Origin: Eretmocerus hayati
Lineage: Eukaryota > Arthropoda > Insecta > Hymenoptera > Aphelinidae
Reading direction: 5' to 3'
DNA length: 64,000 bases
NCBI GenBank assembly: GCA_029851415.1
Contig: CM056744.1
Coordinates: forward strand, 97,497,338-97,561,337
Positions 59,802 through 64,000 of the stretch are shown here, one piece after another (positions within the stretch are counted from its first letter, which is position 1; each line of letters begins with the position of its first letter). Under the pieces are notes generated by a model. That model saw only the letters and a list, made by a program, of their open reading frames with translations, was not told the DNA's origin and did no database searches. A program made the position numbers and the translations under genes.

Positions 59802-60260
59802 AAAAATAAATCTATCTAGTTTTGTATCATCTGTGCTTGTGTTCCACTTGATAGTATTGTCAATGTGTAATAAGCCTGGACTCAAACTTTTTATACATTT
59901 GGAAAAAAAAAGGAAATCAGATTCAAGATGACACACGTAATGTATAGCACTGACACTTTGTTTTCACAACACTAGCATGTGTTGCTAGAAGATTTGAGAA
60001 GAGTAGACATTCAGAATGACCATGATTTGTATAAAGACAGGTTAAATGCAAGAGGCTTAAGTTGTTCAAGTAAAAATTGAATTTCTCTCATCCATAAAAT
60101 TTAACAACGTCGATTTACAAAGAAATGATAATGAGGCTCTATATCAAAGCATCACTGAACTGGAGATATTGATCCATTTTGGAAATAGCGACGTCATATT
60201 TTAGAGTTCTTACAATTAAGACTCACAGCCGCATTAAAGTTCTCAATAGATGTGTGCCAC

Positions 60261-63157
60261 CTATTTCTCTTTAATTTTTATTGTAGACATAGGATCCCAA
60301 CCAGAATGGAATAGCTCAGAAGTAAGTGGTGTACAATGAGTAGAGTTGTAATCCTCCATGTACAAAGTCGCCTAAAGTGTAAAATAGAATCATTCAATCA
60401 TCAAAATTCATAGATGATTTGAGTTTGAACTATGCCACAGCTAGGAATAAATCATTTACCAAGTATAACACCAACTGTTGCTTTGTTTTTTCATCGAGAT
60501 CTCTTCCTAAATTAGATGGATATTTCACAGTCCCATTATTATTTATGATGTCATCTGCTATCAAATCGACGCAATGACTTTGATCTACCTCAGCTTCATC
60601 CATTATTAGACCTATAACAGAAAGCAGCCTTGTACAGAATCGAAAGAAAAATCGACTGATGAAACTAATATTACTACCTCATCTAGTTGCTGACAGGCAA
60701 TGTTAATAATTCAACTCGAATTATAAACATAATTAATATTTCACTCAATTCTATCGAGTGATAGAATCTGGTTTAGAATGAACGAAAATACTCACGTCTG
60801 GCCGATAAGGTTGGCGCTTCTAAAAGTTGTTCTAAAATCCAATGTGAATTTGGTGAATTGCTGAAGAGTTGGGGATACCTTCTAGCAAGTAACTTTTCTA
60901 GAAGATTGTTTCCTCGATTCCCACCCAAACTATTATCAGGTACACAAATCATTTCATCATCAGTCCGCCTCACAATCAGAACCCGTCCATCATACCTGCC
61001 ATAAAGAGAATGTAGTCAGCTAGAGCATTGAGTAACCTCAAACAGGAGCAATGAATTTACCTGTTCAGCTGAGCTGACACATTGAGATTGAAATGATTTC
61101 TTATCACACTTCGTACCAGAGGTTCAATAGATGCAGGCATTCTGGCCAACGCTAATGGTAAGATGTCATCAAATGTTGCATCTAGGAGCTTGAATAAGAA
61201 TTATAATTAAAATCATTCAGATGAATTTTTAAAAAATTTGATTGGTCAATTAACTACACAAGAGTAATGGAAATAACTCACAAGACTGTTGATTGCAGGG
61301 TAGTTCATAGCAGCCCAAGAAGCTGTATATCCTCCTATACTCCATCCATTCAAAATGATTTTGTTCTCAGCAAATCCCAATTGATGTATTGCAAATTTTA
61401 CTACACAATCAATAGCATTCTCCTCTTGATCAGGGTATGGGTCACCCTAGGATATTTGCCATTCAGTAAGGAATCTTCAGTAAATATAAAAGAGTAGAAA
61501 CTATCTACTCACAGTGCTACCTCCAAAACCTGGATGATTCCATCCTAACACTGAATAGCCCTTATTTAATGGTGTTGTGATGATTCCAACTTCATAAAAT
61601 CCACAATTTCCCTCGCATGTGATAACAAGGATAGCCCCATTTGAAGTTCTGAAACATTCAAATCACATTTGAGGTAGCAGAATATGATTAAAGGATGAAT
61701 CATCAAACTAAATCAGTCTTGGCATGATATGGATTTTTGAGGGAGAATTTTTAATGGTCAGTGTTGAGATTACTTGCAGTGGAGAGATTGGAAAAAATGA
61801 TGGTAATAAACCCTACTAAGAAACAGCAGTGTGTGCCCAATAGAGCAGATATGAGTTCACTCAAAGATGATTCACGAGTGCCAGATTTTGATTACTCCAG
61901 ATGAAGATGAAACATAGATATGATCGTGAATTTTACTTACTTTTGCCTTTTGTCCAAGAATATGGCATCAATTTCATTTTTATCAGAAGTGAAAAGTTTA
62001 AATCTTTCAGCTCCAATCTTGATTAAATCTACTCGACCTTTGATCAAGTTGTCACCTGAAAACCAAAGTAGCATCAGCAATCAGATGAATCTTCATACAG
62101 GAATGTTAGGATTTCCAACTCACGCATTGCCCAATTAAGTATTGACATGCTGCCAGGATAGATAAGCTTTACAGCCACTGAGTGGGCAATACTATATGAC
62201 AGAATTTTGCAAGGTACAGCTAGTATTGAATCTTTTCTTCTGGTGGTTGATCTATTGCTCAGATCCAGACTTTGAAGAGTTAACTTTTCTTTGCTCCTGC
62301 AAGAAGAATAAAATTGGTCAATTTTGAGTTTCTCTTGGGTTCAAGAGGACTTTAAAGATACATACTTTTCGACTGAAGATACATAAAAATCAATAGGCCA
62401 TGCCCAGAATTCAAATTCATATTTGCCAAGCTCCTGTTTAGTTTCTGAATTATAGTGAGCTTGAGCTTCATCCAAAACTTTGATAAATTTCATATATGCT
62501 GGATTGTTAGCTCTGGAATATCCTCTAGCCATCAGGGATGTGACTAAAATTATGCCAGCTCCAGTCACAAATTGTGATATTGTGTAAGCATCTCCCAAGG
62601 GTGAACCTCTTCTGTATAAGGCAATGAGGATCAATGGAATGGCATAAATAGTTAGTGACCAAGCTGTTACAAACTGAAAACAAGAGAAGAGATGAAACTT
62701 GTTGTCAATCACTAGAGAATCAAGAATATACAAGCAAAGCCAAATGTAGTTATCAAAAAGTTGATAGTATCTCCAAAAACTTATTAGGCTTCAGAACTCA
62801 GAAAGATTGTCATGGTGGTATGGTACAAAAAAAGTGCAGTCAGGGTACTGTTTTTGAATGGTTTGAGAAATGGCAAAGGACACAGTGTAGGATTCTTGGA
62901 GCTTACAGATATGACGACCTGGTCTCCCCATCGCTCCAGATTCTTAGCCTCATACGGTTTCTGCAAATGGTAAATAACATAGGTGCATCAATTACTAGTA
63001 GTTTAACCTCGAACGAGCCCCGGGTGCTTGAGCAACCTGGAGCTCAATATCAAGCTTTTATACCCACGTCGATGAGTCGCCCTACCCATGAAACTTCGTA
63101 GAATTTATAAAGTCGTGGACTGAAAGCACATTGCCACAAAGATCTTATAAGGGACAT
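60261..63157 (-). CDS. ABHD16A: ABHD16A (BAT5), phosphatidylserine lipase, eleven exons, 537 aa
   Basis: Integral membrane alpha/beta hydrolase; the mammalian enzyme cleaves phosphatidylserine to lysophosphatidylserine. Exons: 63086-63157, 62907-62960, 62366-62673, 62124-62296, 61941-62055, 61513-61648, 61282-61446, 61061-61188, 60796-60995, 60460-60611, 60261-60371. All phases agree. The start MSLIRSLWQCAFSPRLYKFYE matches the family N-terminus (GPRLYKIY in human). Two membrane segments lie near residues 43-62 and 72-92. The hydrolase core has WNHPGFGGSTG, the nucleophile elbow GWSIGG with Ser322, LLDATFDD, RRTDDE with the likely triad Asp397, and STHCTPL with His513, so the triad is intact. 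Human ABHD16A is slightly longer (558 aa), mostly between exons 1 and 2 here. The exon 8 acceptor (61188) is a CAAG chosen by phase; the AG four codons further on would remove LLD. Confidence 0.95.
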
Positions 63158-63437
63158 TGTACCGCTTCCCCGTGAACAACAAACTCGGTATCCTCCGAGT
63201 ACCCCGACTAAATTTTTCGTTTTCGCATTGTCACGCATGCGTGTGTTTGTGTTTTCGACGCACACCGTGTGCACACGGCACACAGCAGAAAGAAAGATAT
63301 TTGCTCCATTGCAGACAGCATCCAATGTGCAGCAGATTCAGTTGACAGAAAATGGATCCAAACGTACTTTAGAACAACTCTTATATACTCCTGGATTTCC
63401 TTCAATTTCTAGAAATTCGAGACACGAATGTTTTATA
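63158..63437. promoter_or_regulatory. Bidirectional promoter of ABHD16A and RPAP2
   Basis: 280 bp lie between divergent start codons. It contains a CpG-containing GCATGCGTGTG and CACACCGTGTGCACACGG palindromic cluster (63234-63282). CGCATGCG at 63234-63241 is close to the NRF1-type core GCGCATGCGC. No TATA box is seen. Confidence 0.55.
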
Positions 63438-64000
63438 ATGGAACCAAAAAAGAGAAGCCTTGTCAAGGTCAAAAAAAAAATGACGTGAGTTCAGGAGTCT
63501 CCTGTGTTAGGCTAAGTATAATCTCAATCATTGTTAACTCGCAGCAAGTATTTAAACTTGGAGAATCGTAGTCACTCAATTTGAGAAGCTATTTTCACAA
63601 GGTTTGCATCTTTTCTAGCTTCTCATACAATCACTGTGTCTCTATCTTTGATTCGATTAATACTGCACAGTGTCAAAAAATGCCTTATAAAGATAAGAGC
63701 TTGATTCAATTTATTCGTCATTGTATTATTGTTTGACTGATTTGTCTATAGGAGAGAGCAGATGCAAATGGCTATCATCAAGAAGAGGGAATGTGATGCT
63801 AAGGCCTTAGCAATTGTGGAACAACTATTAGAACCTCAAATTGACCCTGCTTGGCTCACTCAAAATGTTGGTTGACTCAAAAACATTACAATCCTTCTAT
63901 GACACATCCACGTCCATAAGTGCTAATAAGACGTATCTATTTTTCAGTTGAAGAACATCAACAGGTGTCACATGGAAGATGTTATAGAAGAACGAGCCAT
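63438..64000 (+). CDS. RPAP2: RPAP2 (Rtr1 family RNA polymerase II CTD phosphatase), N-terminal part only
   Basis: RPAP2 dephosphorylates Ser5 of the RNA polymerase II C-terminal domain and helps polymerase assembly and import. Exons 63438-63484, 63752-63866 and 63948-64000 join in phase; the window ends inside exon 3. The reading begins MEPKKRSLVKVKKK and continues KRECDAKALAIVEQLLE, then CHMEDVIEERAI. These align with the human N-terminal region (ERKALHIVEQLLEE and DVVDERSIV), just before the Cys-rich zinc-binding phosphatase domain, which should lie outside the window. The start is the first in-frame ATG after an unrelated upstream stretch; an upstream in-frame ATG at 63228 would add 70 residues unlike the family. 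Confidence 0.88.

Noticed and set aside
62784..62966. Long minus-strand reading at 62784-62966 as a complete ABHD16A N-terminal exon
   Set aside because: Only 62907-62960 aligns with the family; splice sites at both ends and phase support the shorter exon.

Overview
This is eukaryotic nuclear DNA from an insect. All recognisable genes are split by GT-AG introns, the background is AT-rich, and the gene set (a 7-transmembrane odorant receptor, a CYP2-clan cytochrome P450, UTP20, RanGAP1, ABHD16A, RPAP2) is that of an insect. The receptor resembles hymenopteran odorant receptors, so a wasp, ant or sawfly is my best guess. I cannot prove the order from the sequence.

Left part (1-22 kb): one odorant receptor gene (535-3315, + strand) with a transposon in an intron and another 17 bp past its stop. 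About 19 kb without a recognisable gene follows. It holds non-autonomous DNA transposons (pogo/Tigger-like, Tc1-like, TTAA-flanked, and a GTGACGTGGG-ended family), a 3-kb palindrome whose arms end in tRNA-like sequences, and a composite element with an internal tandem array.

Middle (22-38.6 kb): a single P450 gene on the minus strand. Its eight exons join in frame to exactly 503 codons plus stop over 16.4 kb. Its introns hold a SINE with a perfect 17-bp target-site duplication and at least six fold-back elements, including a near-perfect 1.9-kb palindrome. From 38.6 to 45.3 kb there is no gene I can support, only nested palindromes and hairpins.

Right part (45.3-64 kb): compact housekeeping genes almost free of repeats. 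UTP20 (minus strand, 18 exons, 2812 aa) and RanGAP1 (plus strand, 4 exons, 584 aa) are divergent across about 680 bp. RanGAP1 converges on ABHD16A (minus strand, 11 exons, 537 aa). ABHD16A is head-to-head with RPAP2 (plus strand, first part only, cut by the window end) across 280 bp. Two genes concern ribosome biogenesis and nuclear transport (UTP20, RanGAP1), one lipid signalling (ABHD16A) and one RNA polymerase II (RPAP2).

The most unusual property of the window is the density of long inverted repeats between 3 and 44 kb. Several are nested in one another, several lie inside a transcribed P450 pre-mRNA, and two palindromes have tRNA-like Pol III promoter sequences at their inner ends or in their loop.
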